This document shows positions 1-9,777 of a stretch of 64,000 nt of DNA, piece by piece. Each line of letters starts with the position of its first letter. Positions within the stretch are counted from its first letter, which is position 1. The notes beneath the pieces are model-generated. The model did not search any database. It was not told where the DNA came from and saw nothing but the letters and a program-made list of their open reading frames with translations. The DNA is from an uncultured Desulfobacter sp. (lineage in GTDB: Bacteria; Desulfobacterota; Desulfobacteria; Desulfobacterales; Desulfobacteraceae), in NCBI RefSeq assembly GCF_963666145.1, contig NZ_OY762614.1, positions 1,540,501-1,604,500 of the forward strand, read 5' to 3'. The position numbers and the translations under genes are program-made.

Positions 1-931
1 AGGCGACCAGCCGATCGGCCTTGAACGCCACATCAAGCTCCCCCAGCACCCGGCCGTTGGACCATGCCTGAACAATGCAGACCGGATCACCGTCTTTATT
101 TTCGGCAATCACCGGATAGGGACCGTCACAGGCCAGCCCGTAAGCGGCCAAATCACCCAAAAGCGTATGGCTGTGTCCATCCACGATCACATCCACATCG
201 CTGACTTTCCCCGCCAGGGACAAGGTATTTTCAAGCCCGTAATGACTCAGCAAAATAATCCGACCAATCCCCTTGGCCGACAGCTCATCCACCGCGGCCT
301 GAACGCATCGCACCTCATCGCCGAACACCACCCCGGGACCGGAACGGGAGGAGCGGCGCGTCACCTCTGAAATGGTCATGCCTATGATTCCAACCGGCCG
401 CCCGTCAATTTCTTTCACCACATAGGGGGCAAACAGATGTTCCAGCACATGCCCGGGAGTCACTCGGATATTGGCGCTGACCACCGGCACCTTCAACGAC
501 CGGATAAAACCGGCCAGCCAAGAATCCCCGTTGTCAAATTCATGGTTGCCCAAAGCCATGGCATCAAAGGGCATGGCACTCATCACCCCGGCATCGGCCC
601 GGCCGTCAAACAGGGTAAAGTACAGGGTTCCCTGGACCGCATCGCCGGCATGCAGCAGCAGCGTCTGCTCAGGATTGACTGCCAGCACATCCACCAACCC
701 GGCAATTCTTGCCATACCGCCGACCTCACAGGTGGTGGACTGCCCATCAAAAGTCAGTTCAACGGTCTGGGGAGCCAGAAAGGAGTGCACATCGTTAAGA
801 TGCAGGATCTTAAGCTTGGTCTGGGAAGAAAAAGCACTGCTGCCCAAAGTGCCGAACACCAGGACTGCTGTCGACAGCAAAAAAAATCGGACCACAATGC
901 CAGTTTTTAAATTTCTTCTTGTGGTGCCCAT
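1..931 (-). CDS. 5'-nucleotidase / UDP-sugar hydrolase family protein (C-terminus beyond window)
   Basis: Reading the minus strand from 931 gives an uninterrupted frame that leaves the window. A signal-peptide-like N-terminus (about residues 1-36) is followed by the metallophosphatase motifs LHLNDVH (43-49), GDAVQG (96-101), GNHEFD (128-133), SHYG (229-232) and DGHSH (251-255). This is the dinuclear-metal domain of the UshA/CpdB family, which dephosphorylates extracellular nucleotides or UDP-sugars in the periplasm. The substrate-specificity domain is missing because the window ends. I chose the ATG at 931 rather than the in-frame ATG at 946 because a GGAG lies about nine bases before it. It follows the polyphosphate:AMP phosphotransferase gene by 81 bases, so two AMP-related enzymes are neighbours. 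Family assignment is sure; exact substrate is not. Confidence 0.9.
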   Translation of the reverse strand, partial: MGTTRRNLKTGIVVRFFLLSTAVLVFGTLGSSAFSSQTKLKILHLNDVHSFLAPQTVELTFDGQSTTCEVGGMARIAGLVDVLAVNPEQTLLLHAGDAVQGTLYFTLFDGRADAGVMSAMPFDAMALGNHEFDNGDSWLAGFIRSLKVPVVSANIRVTPGHVLEHLFAPYVVKEIDGRPVGIIGMTISEVTRRSSRSGPGVVFGDEVRCVQAAVDELSAKGIGRIILLSHYGLENTLSLAGKVSDVDVIVDGHSHTLLGDLAAYGLACDGPYPVIAENKDGDPVCIVQAWSNGRVLGELDVAFKADRLVA

Positions 932-1012
932 CGAATAAGACTCCATTTTCAAAAAAAGAATAGAAAAAAAGGCAAAGCGTTAACAATCAAAGTCAAAAAA
1001 CAATCCGTCTCT

Positions 1013-2545
1013 TTATTTCTTTTTCTTTGGTTTTTCCAGATAATCGACGCCTTCCTCGTGGATTTCCTGGAGCTTGGCCTCGATTGTATTACATAATGTC
1101 TTGAGGACCTTGATACGGGCAAAGTATTTATTATTCGCCTCTATCAGGGTCCAGGGCGCATAATGCGTGCTGGTCCTATCGACCATATCCGTAACCGCCT
1201 GTTCATACTGTTCCCATTTTTTGCGGTTACGCCAGTCCTCGTCTGTGATTTTGAACCGCTTGAAGGCGGTTTGCTCTCTGGCATGGAATCTTTCCAACTG
1301 TTCTTCTTTGGTGATGGTCAACCAGAACTTAACCACCACCATGTGATGGCGGACAATCTGTAACTCAAACTCGTTGATTTCACTGTAGGCCCTCATCCAG
1401 TCGGCTTCGGAACAAAATTGTTCGACCCGTTCCACCAGCACGCGGCCGTACCAGGATCTGTCAAACATCGTTACCCGGCCTTTACGGGGCAAATGCCGCC
1501 AGAATCGCCAAAGGTACGGCTGCTCTCGTTCCTCCTCCGTAGGTGCGGCAATGGGAATCACCTGATACCCGCGGGCATCAAGCGCCCCTGTGATACGACG
1601 TATGGCTCCGCCCTTCCCTGCGGCGTCGTTGCCCTCAAACACGGCGATGACTGACGTGTATTTAAACTTTGGATCCCTGATCAGCAGGTTCAGCTTTCTT
1701 TGGTACTTTTTCAACTTTTTTTGGTACTCATCCTTTTCCAGTGCCTGGGTCATATCCAACGTTTTCAGCACGTTGACATTATCAATGGACGGCATAAGAG
1801 GCGGCGCAAGGATTTCCGGAGAAGGTTGAGCTTCCTTGCTCAACCGTTCTCGAATCGCATTTAGAATAAGCTTTCCAACGGTTAAGTCCCGGTAGCGGGA
1901 ATCTGCGCCTTCAACGATCAACCATGGCGCTTCAGGGGTTGAGGTCTGACGAATCACCTTTTCATGAACTTCACGAAACTTATCGTAGGCCTTGAAGTGT
2001 TCCCAGTCACGTTCGGTGACCTTCCAACGGGTCAATGGATCTTTTTCAAGGGATTGCAATCGTTTTTTCTGCTCTTCCCGGGAAAGATGAAACCAAAATT
2101 TAATGATCAGGGCCCCCTCATTTACCAGCATTTTTTCGAACTTTATGGCCCGGCCCATGCTCTGCTCCAGATCCGCATCTTTTGTTTTGCCATAGACCCT
2201 GTTCAGCATCGGCCACGTGTACCACGATCCCAGGAAAACACCGATTTTACCCTTTGGCGGCAAGGCCATCCAGAACCGCCACATCATCGGCCGATCCAGT
2301 TCCTCGTCCGAAGGCTCTCCCATGCCGTGGGTTTGAATAAAGCGGGGATCCATCCATTCATTCAACAAATTCACTGTGGCACCGCGCCCTGCACCGTCTA
2401 ATCCGCCGACCAGAATAATCACTTGAAACGCGGAGGATTCCCCTAATTCAAACTGTGCATGAAGCAGTTCTTCACGCAGGACAGGCACTTCTTTCTTATA
2501 ATCGGATTTGGATATCTTATGTCCCAACTCGGCAGATTCAAACAT
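1013..2545 (-). CDS. pap: Polyphosphate:AMP phosphotransferase (two-domain PPK2)
   Basis: This 510-residue protein has two tandem PPK2 domains, as in class II PPK2 (Pap), which makes ADP from AMP using polyphosphate. The C-terminal half carries the intact P-loop EGNDAAGKG (304-312) and the DRSWYGR lid/Walker B motif (about 362-368). The N-terminal half has a degenerate P-loop (GLDGAGRG, 48-55) and LGSWY in place of DRSWY, so only the second half should be catalytic; this asymmetry is known for the family. The N-terminus MFESAELGH is typical of Pap. The protein is soluble and cytoplasmic. It is transcribed away from the TetR/RND operon and towards the 5'-nucleotidase gene. It probably feeds ADP to adenylate kinase when polyphosphate is plentiful. 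Confidence 0.93.
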   Translation of the reverse strand: MFESAELGHKISKSDYKKEVPVLREELLHAQFELGESSAFQVIILVGGLDGAGRGATVNLLNEWMDPRFIQTHGMGEPSDEELDRPMMWRFWMALPPKGKIGVFLGSWYTWPMLNRVYGKTKDADLEQSMGRAIKFEKMLVNEGALIIKFWFHLSREEQKKRLQSLEKDPLTRWKVTERDWEHFKAYDKFREVHEKVIRQTSTPEAPWLIVEGADSRYRDLTVGKLILNAIRERLSKEAQPSPEILAPPLMPSIDNVNVLKTLDMTQALEKDEYQKKLKKYQRKLNLLIRDPKFKYTSVIAVFEGNDAAGKGGAIRRITGALDARGYQVIPIAAPTEEEREQPYLWRFWRHLPRKGRVTMFDRSWYGRVLVERVEQFCSEADWMRAYSEINEFELQIVRHHMVVVKFWLTITKEEQLERFHAREQTAFKRFKITDEDWRNRKKWEQYEQAVTDMVDRTSTHYAPWTLIEANNKYFARIKVLKTLCNTIEAKLQEIHEEGVDYLEKPKKKK

Positions 2546-2742
2546 GCAGTTGCTCCTTTACCTCAATTAAATCTCATTCATAGCATGCACTTCCAAGAAA
2601 AGACTAACCAGCCGTATTCAACAATGTCAATCCTTAAATGCCGATTATCTGCTTGCAACTGCTTTTCGATCGACCATCGCGCTGATCACGGCAGCATATA
2701 ATGTTTCTTCTTTTTGCCCTGCACTCTGGACAAATTTAAACC

Positions 2743-2767
2743 AACTGTTTATTTTAAACAAATAGTT
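2743..2767. promoter_or_regulatory. 25-bp near-palindrome, candidate TetR operator
   Basis: A 25-bp sequence starts AACT and ends AGTT, with TTT and AAA triplets placed symmetrically. Twenty of 25 positions match its own reverse complement. It lies 52-76 bases upstream of the tetR-family start codon, in the divergent space between pap and the efflux operon, and it is AT-rich as promoters are. TetR repressors usually bind such palindromes at their own promoter. The sequence is seen; the binding is inferred. Confidence 0.5.
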
Positions 2768-2818
2768 AAACTTTTCTAAAGCCTGATACCCAAAAATTCA
2801 GGCAAACAGAAGGCGGCA

Positions 2819-3478
2819 ATGGCCGAGGGCGGTATTAGAGAACATAAAAAAGACCAGTCTGAGCGTAAAATTTTAAATGCGGCGCTGCTGGTGTTCAGCA
2901 CTCAGGGATTCAATGGCGCCCGCATTGATGCCATTGCCCGTAAAGCCGGGGTAAACAAGGCCATGATCTATTACCGGATCGGAAATAAACAGGCGTTGTA
3001 CCAGGCCGTGATTCAGGACATCTACCAGGACCGGGCAGCCCAGCTTCGCCGGGAAATCCAGTCCAGAACCACCCCCGAAGAAAAATTAAACACTTACATT
3101 GCCAGCGTTGCGGCCATCATGGATGCCCATCCCCATTTCACCCGGATCATGATTCGGGAGATGGTTTCCGGATGGGGAAATTTCGGCCCGGCAATCTTTG
3201 AAGAGGTCAGTGTGACCATTAAGATTGTCCAGGCAATACTTGACGAAGGCGTGGAAAAAGGTATTTTTAAGAAAACCGATCCTCTGGCGGTTCATACCAT
3301 GATTCTTGGGTCGCTGATTCTGAACCATCTGACCCATCCGGTCAAACCCCAAATCATGGCGGCCCTGGATACATCAGAAGTCCCATCTGACATTGATGGG
3401 TTTAACCAGCTTGTACCCCAGGTACAGTGCCTTGTTATCGCGGCCCTGCGTCCCGGTGCTGATTCCCGTGAAGTATAA
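2819..3478 (+). CDS. TetR/AcrR-family transcriptional regulator of the adjacent efflux operon
   Basis: The 219-residue protein has an N-terminal TetR helix-turn-helix (about residues 14-58, with GFNGARIDAIARKAGVNKAM followed by IYYRIGNKQALYQAV) and an all-helical ligand-binding C-terminal domain. AGAAGG sits just before the ATG. It is the first gene of a four-gene plus-strand set (regulator, TolC, adaptor, RND pump), with only 26 bases to the next gene. It is therefore the likely local repressor, released by a pump substrate and autoregulating through the palindrome upstream. The inducer cannot be read from the sequence. Confidence 0.88.
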   Translation: MAEGGIREHKKDQSERKILNAALLVFSTQGFNGARIDAIARKAGVNKAMIYYRIGNKQALYQAVIQDIYQDRAAQLRREIQSRTTPEEKLNTYIASVAAIMDAHPHFTRIMIREMVSGWGNFGPAIFEEVSVTIKIVQAILDEGVEKGIFKKTDPLAVHTMILGSLILNHLTHPVKPQIMAALDTSEVPSDIDGFNQLVPQVQCLVIAALRPGADSREV

Positions 3479-3504
3479 TTGTAAGCCAACCATTTAAGAG
3501 ATCA

Positions 3505-4863
3505 ATGATGCATAAGACAATACAAAAAACGCTCTCTTTTTTTCTGATTCTATCTGCCGTTCTGATTCTGGTGTCACCGCCACACACATGCCGGGCCCAG
3601 GAACAACTGACCGTGGAAAGGGCCGTACAGATTGCCCTTGAAAACAGCCTGCAGCGGCGTATGGCGGCAAAAGATGTGGAAATTGCCGATGAGGGCCTTG
3701 CCCGGGCCCGGGCTGAATTCGGGCCAACATTGACACTCCAGGGCGGCCTTTCCCGGTACAATGACACCCCCACGATTGTGCAGACAAACCAGGGGCTGGC
3801 AAAGCTGAACAATGCGCTATCCGCCGCGACCGGCCTGATGCCCGAAGTGAGTCTGCCCAGTGACAGCCGAACCTATTACGGCGCAGGACTCAAGGTGACC
3901 CAACCGTTGTACACAGGCAATAAACTGACGGCCACCCGCCGCCTGGCCCAGGCCAACCTTGAACATGCCAGAAGCAATCTGGATGCTTCGGACAACGACC
4001 TGGCGCTGTCTGCCCGAAAAGCCTTTTACACTGTGATCCTGAGCCGCCAGATGGCCAGGGCCATGGACGAGGCGGTGGAAAGCATGACCGAACATGTTCA
4101 AGAGGCCACCGCCTACCACGACCAGGAAATTGTGCCCAAACTGGATCTTTTGAGGGCCGAGGAGAAACTTGCGGATTTAAGGCAACAGCAGTTATATGCG
4201 CACAATAATGTGGATCTTGCCCAGACCTCTTTGAACTATGTGCTCGGCGTGGACATGGATACCCGGTATACCTATGATGATACCCCGCAGACCCTGCCCA
4301 TGCCCCACGATCTTGGGACCTGTATTCAAACCGGTCAGGAAAACAGACCCGAAATCAGCGCAATGGACGCCCAGATCCAGATGGCAAAACAGCAGATTGC
4401 CATCGCCCAAAGTGATCGCCTGCCCACCCTGGCCCTGGTGGGAGAAGTCCATCGGACTGAACCTGAAGAGGAAGATCCCACAGCCCAGATCGGCATTGTG
4501 GCCAGCATGGATCTGTTTGACAGCGGCCGTACAAGCCATAAAAAAGCCCAGGCCACACGACAGCTTGAAAAGGCACTGACCGCAAAAAAGCAGTTATCCA
4601 GGGGCATCCGCCTGGAGGTGGAAAAAGCATACCACGATGCCCAGGCCGCACTCAAATCCATTGATGTGGCCCAAAAATCCCTGGATACGGCCCAGGAGGC
4701 CCTGGATGCCGCCCGGACCCGTTACCGGGTGGGACTAAGCACCTCGTTGGAACGTCTGGATGCCGAAGTGTCACTGACCCGGGCCAAAACCAATCATATT
4801 CACGCGTTAAGTATGTATAACATCGCAGTTGCGGAACTGGAACGCGCCATGGGAAAGGAGTAA
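3505..4863 (+). CDS. TolC-family outer-membrane efflux protein
   Basis: The 452-residue protein starts with a signal peptide (about residues 1-31, cleaved after a CRAQ-type site). Two repeats rich in long Ala/Gln/Glu helices follow, including QEALDAARTRYRVGLSTS, a typical TolC/OEP segment. It should form the trimeric outer-membrane channel of a tripartite pump. The length is normal for the family. Adaptor and RND genes follow at 6 and 1 bases, so the three components are co-transcribed. Two adjacent ATG codons (3505 and 3508) could start translation, and the difference is one residue. Confidence 0.92.
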   Translation: MMHKTIQKTLSFFLILSAVLILVSPPHTCRAQEQLTVERAVQIALENSLQRRMAAKDVEIADEGLARARAEFGPTLTLQGGLSRYNDTPTIVQTNQGLAKLNNALSAATGLMPEVSLPSDSRTYYGAGLKVTQPLYTGNKLTATRRLAQANLEHARSNLDASDNDLALSARKAFYTVILSRQMARAMDEAVESMTEHVQEATAYHDQEIVPKLDLLRAEEKLADLRQQQLYAHNNVDLAQTSLNYVLGVDMDTRYTYDDTPQTLPMPHDLGTCIQTGQENRPEISAMDAQIQMAKQQIAIAQSDRLPTLALVGEVHRTEPEEEDPTAQIGIVASMDLFDSGRTSHKKAQATRQLEKALTAKKQLSRGIRLEVEKAYHDAQAALKSIDVAQKSLDTAQEALDAARTRYRVGLSTSLERLDAEVSLTRAKTNHIHALSMYNIAVAELERAMGKE

Positions 4864-4869
4864 TCCCCG

Positions 4870-5988
4870 ATGAATCAAGGCAGAAAAATCTTTATTATAA
4901 CGGCGTTGCTCTTTTGTGTTCCGGCCCTGATGACCCTGGCCGGATGTGATAACGCGTCGGATCAAAACGCCAAGCAAAATGTATCTGAACCGCCCCCTCT
5001 CGTTACCAGTATGACCATTTCCGCCCAGAGCAGGCAACCTGCGCATCAATTTTCGGGCGAGGTCCGGGGGCGGTACGAAACCGCATTGGGATTCCGGGGC
5101 CCGGGCAAAATCATTGCCCGTCATGTGGAAACCGGCACCCGGGTCAAGGCAGGTGATCTGCTCATGCAGGTGGACCCCAAAGATATCCAGGAGGCGGTAA
5201 CGGCGGCCAGCGCCCAGGTCACCGCAGCCGAAAGTCAATATAAACTGGCCGCGGACCTGCTTAAACGCTTTAAAGCCCTTTATAAGCAGGATTACATGAG
5301 CAAGGCTGAAATTGACCGCTACCAGAACAGTGCGGACTCGGCCGCAGCGGTGTTAAAACAAGCCCGGGCCCAGCTGACCCAGGCACGTAACCAGCTGGCC
5401 TATTGCGATCTTAGGGCAGACGAAGACGGTGTGGTTCTGGATGTCAGGGCTGAAGCGGGACAAGTGGTGGCCGCAGGCATGCCGGTGGTCATCATGGCCA
5501 AGGGAGACCTGCGGGAGGTCGAAATCTTTGTGCCCGAAAACCAGGTGGCACAATTTGCTCCAGGCGCCATGTTTCAGGTCAAATTCTGGGCACTTCCCGA
5601 TCTTGAGCTCAAAGGCCGGCTCCGGTATGTCTCTCCTGTGGCAGATCCCATCACCCGGACCTACAAAACCCGCATTACCCTTATTGATCCCCCGGACACG
5701 GTTCGGCTGGGCATGACGGCATCTGCGAGCAACGTTGAACCCCAGACGACCGGCAGCATTTTTATCCCACTGTCAGCTGTCTACCAGACCGGCGATTCGC
5801 CCATGGTATGGATAATTAAAGATCACAAAACCACTATGCAGAAAGTCAAACTCGGCCAGGCGGCTCACGGCGAAGAGATCCAGGTCGCTGAGGGCCTGGT
5901 CCCGGGCGATGAAATCGTCACCACCGGCGTACACAAGCTTTCACAAGACCAGCAAGTTCGCACCCAATCCCCGGATAAAGAGATATAA
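4870..5988 (+). CDS. RND efflux periplasmic adaptor lipoprotein (HlyD/AcrA family)
   Basis: The 372-residue membrane-fusion protein has a lipoprotein signal with a lipobox (LAGC, Cys26). A lipoyl/biotinyl-like half-motif (about residues 75-110), a helical hairpin rich in Ala/Gln (about 112-180), the second lipoyl half (VVLDVRAEAGQVVAAGMPV), and beta-barrel and membrane-proximal domains follow. It links the inner-membrane pump to the TolC channel. An AAAGGAG ribosome site precedes the ATG. Its stop codon is one base from the pump's start codon, which indicates translational coupling. Substrate is unknown. Confidence 0.92.
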   Translation: MNQGRKIFIITALLFCVPALMTLAGCDNASDQNAKQNVSEPPPLVTSMTISAQSRQPAHQFSGEVRGRYETALGFRGPGKIIARHVETGTRVKAGDLLMQVDPKDIQEAVTAASAQVTAAESQYKLAADLLKRFKALYKQDYMSKAEIDRYQNSADSAAAVLKQARAQLTQARNQLAYCDLRADEDGVVLDVRAEAGQVVAAGMPVVIMAKGDLREVEIFVPENQVAQFAPGAMFQVKFWALPDLELKGRLRYVSPVADPITRTYKTRITLIDPPDTVRLGMTASASNVEPQTTGSIFIPLSAVYQTGDSPMVWIIKDHKTTMQKVKLGQAAHGEEIQVAEGLVPGDEIVTTGVHKLSQDQQVRTQSPDKEI

Positions 5989-5989
5989 A

Positions 5990-8900
5990 ATGAAACACTT
6001 CAATCTCACCCAATGGTCCTTGAACCACCGGCAGCTCATCTGGTTCTGTATTGTTTTAACGGCCTTGGCCGGTACCTATGCCTACCAGGGCATGGGGCGC
6101 ATGGAAGACCCCAATTTCACCATACGCCGGATGGTCATCGGCGTGGGTTGGCCCGGGGCCTCGGCCACCGAGGTGGAACAGCAGGTCACCGATAAAATTG
6201 AAAAGGAACTGCAGGATATCCCGGGGCTGGATTATCTGAAAAGTTCTTCCAGACCTCAACAAGCTGTTATCTATGTCAACATCAAAGACACCGTTGATGC
6301 CGGCAACATTCGATCCACCTGGTATGAAGTGCGCAATATGGTCAACAACATGAAAGACGACCTGCCCAAGGGCATTTTAGGCCCCTACTACAATGACCGC
6401 TTTGATGATGTTTACGGCAATATTTACGCGTTGACGGCGGACGGATTTTCCTATGAACAGATGCGGGAAAAAGCCGAAGACATTCGCCAGGAGCTTCTGG
6501 GGATCAAAAGCGTTAAAAAGGTGACGCTGGAAGGGGTTCAACCGGAAAAAATATACATTGAAATGGACAGCAAAAAGCTGGCCCGCATGGGTATTGATCC
6601 CCTGCTTGTAGCCGCTGTCATTAAAAAACAGAATACCGTAACCCCGTCGGGTATGCTGGAAACGTCCACAGACAATGTATATATCCGGGTTACGGGCCTT
6701 TTTGACGATGTTGCTGCGCTAAGGGAGCTTCCCATCCGGGTGCTGGACCGCACCTTCCGGCTGGGGGACATCGCAACGATCCGGCGGGCCTATGCCGAGC
6801 CTGGGGACCCCAAAATGTATTATAACGGGAAACCTGCCATCGGCATTGCCGTGTCCATGGAAAACGGAGACAATATTCTCAATCTGGGAGAGGAGCTTGA
6901 ATCTACCTTTACCCGAATCAAGCAGAACATGCCTTTGGGGTTTGACATCCACCAGGTGGCCAACCAGCCCATGGTGGTCAAGGACGCCATCGACGAATTC
7001 GTCAAAACCCTGGCCGAAGCCATTGCCATTATCCTTGCGGTAAGCTTTTTAAGCCTTGGCCTTCGGTCCGGCATGGTGGTGGCCCTTTGCATCCCCCTGG
7101 TGGTTGCCGCCACTTTTCTGGCCATGAAAATGGCAGGCATTGACCTGCACCGGGTCTCTTTGGGGGCATTGATCATCTCATTGGGTCTGCTGGTGGATGA
7201 TGCCATGATCTCCGTGGAAATGATGGCCGTAAAACTGGAACAGGGCTGGGACAAGGTTAAATCGGCATGCTTTGCCTACACCGCCACCGCCTTTCCCATG
7301 CTCACCGGGACCCTGATCACCTGTGCCGGATTCATCCCCATCGGGTTTGCAGACGGCATCTCCTCGGAATTTTGCCGGACCATCTTTCCGGTCATCGGCC
7401 TGTCCCTGATCATTTCCTGGGTGGTGTCGGTGATGGTGACCCCGCTGTTCGGCACCTATCTGATCAAGGCCGACCCCACCTCTGACCATGAAAAAGAAAG
7501 AGATATTTATGATAAAACCTTTTACCGGGTGTTCAGGCGAATTCTGGTCTGGTGCCTGCGATTCAAGTATGTGGTACTGATCGTCACCGCCGCAGCGTTT
7601 GTGTTTTCCCTGTACAGTTTTAAATTCCTCAGACAGGAATTCTTCCCGGGTTCTGTGCGCCCTGAACTGGTGGTGGACCTGACCTTGCCCGAAGGGGCCT
7701 CAATGAAGGCCACGGACAAACAGGCCAAGCGGTTTTTCAATGCCATCTCCGACAACCCGAACATCGACCATTTTGCCGCTTATGTGGGGTCCGGCGGACC
7801 GCGGTTCGTCCTCACCTTTGAACCGGTGATGCCCCAGTCCAATTTTGTCCAGTTTATCATCGTGGCCAAGGGGCTTGAACAACGAAAACAGCTTGAAAAT
7901 CAGATCCAGGATCTTCTGGACAACGACTTTCCCAATGTGCGGGGACATCTGCAGACGCTGCAGATGGGACCGCCGGAGCCCTACCCTGTAATGCTGCGGG
8001 TATCCGGCCGTGACTATGAAAAGGTGCGTCAGATTGCAGGCCGGGTCAAAGATGTGATGGCTGCAAACCCGGATTTACAAAGAATCAATTTCAACTGGTA
8101 CGAAAAGACCAAAAAACTTCAATTAAACATAGACCAGGACAAGGCCAGGGCGCTTGGGGTAACAAGCACTGACCTGGCCCTGGCCATCCAGTCTCAGCTT
8201 TCGGGCATCCCGGTCAGTGAGTTCAGACAAAAGGATAAAACCGTGGATATCGAATTGCGCCTGTCTGCACGGGACCGGCAGAATCTGGCGGATATCCGGA
8301 CGCTACCCATCCATGTGGCCCAAGGCAGAACCATTCCTTTAGAACAGATTGCCGATATCCGTTTCGGCATGGAAGAGGGTCAAATCTGGCGCCGGAACCT
8401 TCTACCCACCATTACGGTGCAGGCAGACACGGTGGCCGGCGTCACCGGCAACGATGCCACCCAGAATGTGTATAATGCCTTAAAATCGGTCAGAAAAGCC
8501 CTGCCGGACGGCTATACCGTTGATATCGGAGGGCTTTCTGAGCAAAGCAAAAAATCAACGGACTATATCATGCAGATGGTGCCGGCCATGTTCATGATTA
8601 TCGTCATTTTGCTGATGATCCAGCTGCAGAATATCCCCAACATGATCCTGACCCTTCTAACGGCACCATTGGGATTGATGGGGGTCATTGCCTCTCTGCT
8701 GATGTTTAACATGCCCATGGGCTTTTTGTCCCAGCTGGGCATTCTGGCCCTCTCCGGCATCATCATCCGCAACTCGGTGATCCTCATGGATCAGATCGAC
8801 CGCCAGGTGGCGGAGGGAGAGGACCGGTACCACGCCATTATCAGGGCCACGGTGTTCCGGTTCAGGCCCATAATGCTCACGGCCGCCGCCGCCATCCTGG

Positions 8901-9040
8901 GTATGGTGCCCCTGGCCGTGGACAAGTTCTGGGGTCCCATGGCCATCAGCATCGGCGGCGGACTTTTGGGGGCCACCATCCTGACCCTGTTTGTGCTGCC
9001 CTGCATGGCGGCGGCCTGGTATCGGGTAAAAGCGGCGTAG
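5990..9040 (+). CDS. RND-family efflux pump (AcrB/MexF superfamily)
   Basis: The protein has 1016 residues when started at the ATG one base after the adaptor stop; the open frame extends upstream to 5909 but only inside the adaptor gene. It has the RND layout: TM1, a large periplasmic loop, TM2-6, a second loop, TM8-12. TM4 carries a Gly-Leu-Leu-Val-Asp-Asp-Ala segment, the usual position of the proton-relay acidic pair. The C-terminal part contains GPMAISIGGGLLGATILTLF, typical of TM11-12. It is a proton-driven inner-membrane exporter. The sequence resembles the hydrophobe/multidrug branch more than the metal branch, but the substrate cannot be stated. It converges with the ABC gene downstream with a 7-base gap. 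Confidence 0.93.
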   Translation: MKHFNLTQWSLNHRQLIWFCIVLTALAGTYAYQGMGRMEDPNFTIRRMVIGVGWPGASATEVEQQVTDKIEKELQDIPGLDYLKSSSRPQQAVIYVNIKDTVDAGNIRSTWYEVRNMVNNMKDDLPKGILGPYYNDRFDDVYGNIYALTADGFSYEQMREKAEDIRQELLGIKSVKKVTLEGVQPEKIYIEMDSKKLARMGIDPLLVAAVIKKQNTVTPSGMLETSTDNVYIRVTGLFDDVAALRELPIRVLDRTFRLGDIATIRRAYAEPGDPKMYYNGKPAIGIAVSMENGDNILNLGEELESTFTRIKQNMPLGFDIHQVANQPMVVKDAIDEFVKTLAEAIAIILAVSFLSLGLRSGMVVALCIPLVVAATFLAMKMAGIDLHRVSLGALIISLGLLVDDAMISVEMMAVKLEQGWDKVKSACFAYTATAFPMLTGTLITCAGFIPIGFADGISSEFCRTIFPVIGLSLIISWVVSVMVTPLFGTYLIKADPTSDHEKERDIYDKTFYRVFRRILVWCLRFKYVVLIVTAAAFVFSLYSFKFLRQEFFPGSVRPELVVDLTLPEGASMKATDKQAKRFFNAISDNPNIDHFAAYVGSGGPRFVLTFEPVMPQSNFVQFIIVAKGLEQRKQLENQIQDLLDNDFPNVRGHLQTLQMGPPEPYPVMLRVSGRDYEKVRQIAGRVKDVMAANPDLQRINFNWYEKTKKLQLNIDQDKARALGVTSTDLALAIQSQLSGIPVSEFRQKDKTVDIELRLSARDRQNLADIRTLPIHVAQGRTIPLEQIADIRFGMEEGQIWRRNLLPTITVQADTVAGVTGNDATQNVYNALKSVRKALPDGYTVDIGGLSEQSKKSTDYIMQMVPAMFMIIVILLMIQLQNIPNMILTLLTAPLGLMGVIASLLMFNMPMGFLSQLGILALSGIIIRNSVILMDQIDRQVAEGEDRYHAIIRATVFRFRPIMLTAAAAILGMVPLAVDKFWGPMAISIGGGLLGATILTLFVLPCMAAAWYRVKAA

Positions 9041-9047
9041 AAAGGGT

Positions 9048-9764
9048 CTAAACCGCAAACGGTTCCTGGAAAAAATTAGTGGAAAAATCCCGGGGCATCT
9101 GAAGCAGAGCCCCTTTTACCGGGGGGCTGTCGTGGTCCAAAAATCGCAGATGCCCTTTTTCCATAACAAGTATACGGTCCCCAAGTTCCCGGGCTTCATG
9201 CAGGTCGTGGGTCACAAATAAGGTGGTCAGGCCGAACTGCTGCTGAACCCGTTTGAATTGTTCCCGCAGATACCGGGCGGTCCGGTAATCCAGGTGTGAC
9301 AAGGGCTCGTCCAGCAGCAGAAGCTCCGGCTTGCCCGCCATGGCCCGGGCCATGGCAACCCGCTGTTTTTCTCCGCCGCTGATCTGACCCGGGTAGCTTT
9401 GGGCCAGATCGGTTATTCGAAAAAGTTCAAGCAGGGTGTCGATCTCTGCCAGAAGCTGCTTTTTTTTAAGCCGCCGGGCCTGCATGGCAATTTTCAGATT
9501 CTGAAAAACGGTCATGTGGGGAAACAGATAGAGGTCCTGGAACAGATAGCCGATTTTACGGCGGTGAGCCGGCAGGGCGTGAACGGCCCGCCCCCCCAGA
9601 TGAATCTGGCCGGTATGGGGTATAAAGCCTGCCAGAACATTCAGCAAAGAGGACTTCCCGGCACCCGACGGTCCGATCAGCACCATCAATTCACCCTTCT
9701 TAATTTCAAGACGATCAACAGTTACAAACCGGGAGACAAGATTATCGACGACCAGATGGTTCAT
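9048..9764 (-). CDS. ABC transporter ATP-binding protein, molybdate/tungstate type
   Basis: The ATPase shows Walker A GPSGAGKSS (about residues 30-38), signature SGGEKQRVAMARA, Walker B LLLLDEPLSHLD and the H-loop histidine in FVTHDLHEA. A GTG at 9773 also opens the frame, but the ATG at 9764 has an AAGGG about eight bases before it, so I start there (238 residues). There is no C-terminal TOBE/MOP domain of the kind found in full-length ModC; the protein is closer in length to short ModC/WtpC-like or thiamine-type ATPases. It is the last gene of a binding protein-permease-ATPase operon. Confidence 0.88.
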   Translation of the reverse strand: MNHLVVDNLVSRFVTVDRLEIKKGELMVLIGPSGAGKSSLLNVLAGFIPHTGQIHLGGRAVHALPAHRRKIGYLFQDLYLFPHMTVFQNLKIAMQARRLKKKQLLAEIDTLLELFRITDLAQSYPGQISGGEKQRVAMARAMAGKPELLLLDEPLSHLDYRTARYLREQFKRVQQQFGLTTLFVTHDLHEARELGDRILVMEKGHLRFLDHDSPPVKGALLQMPRDFSTNFFQEPFAV

Positions 9765-9777
9765 ATCATACACCCTT

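Noticed and set aside
437..938. Two overlapping plus-strand frames of about 155 codons
   Set aside because: They lie opposite the 5'-nucleotidase gene, whose metallophosphatase motifs are all present; the plus frames have no recognisable motif.
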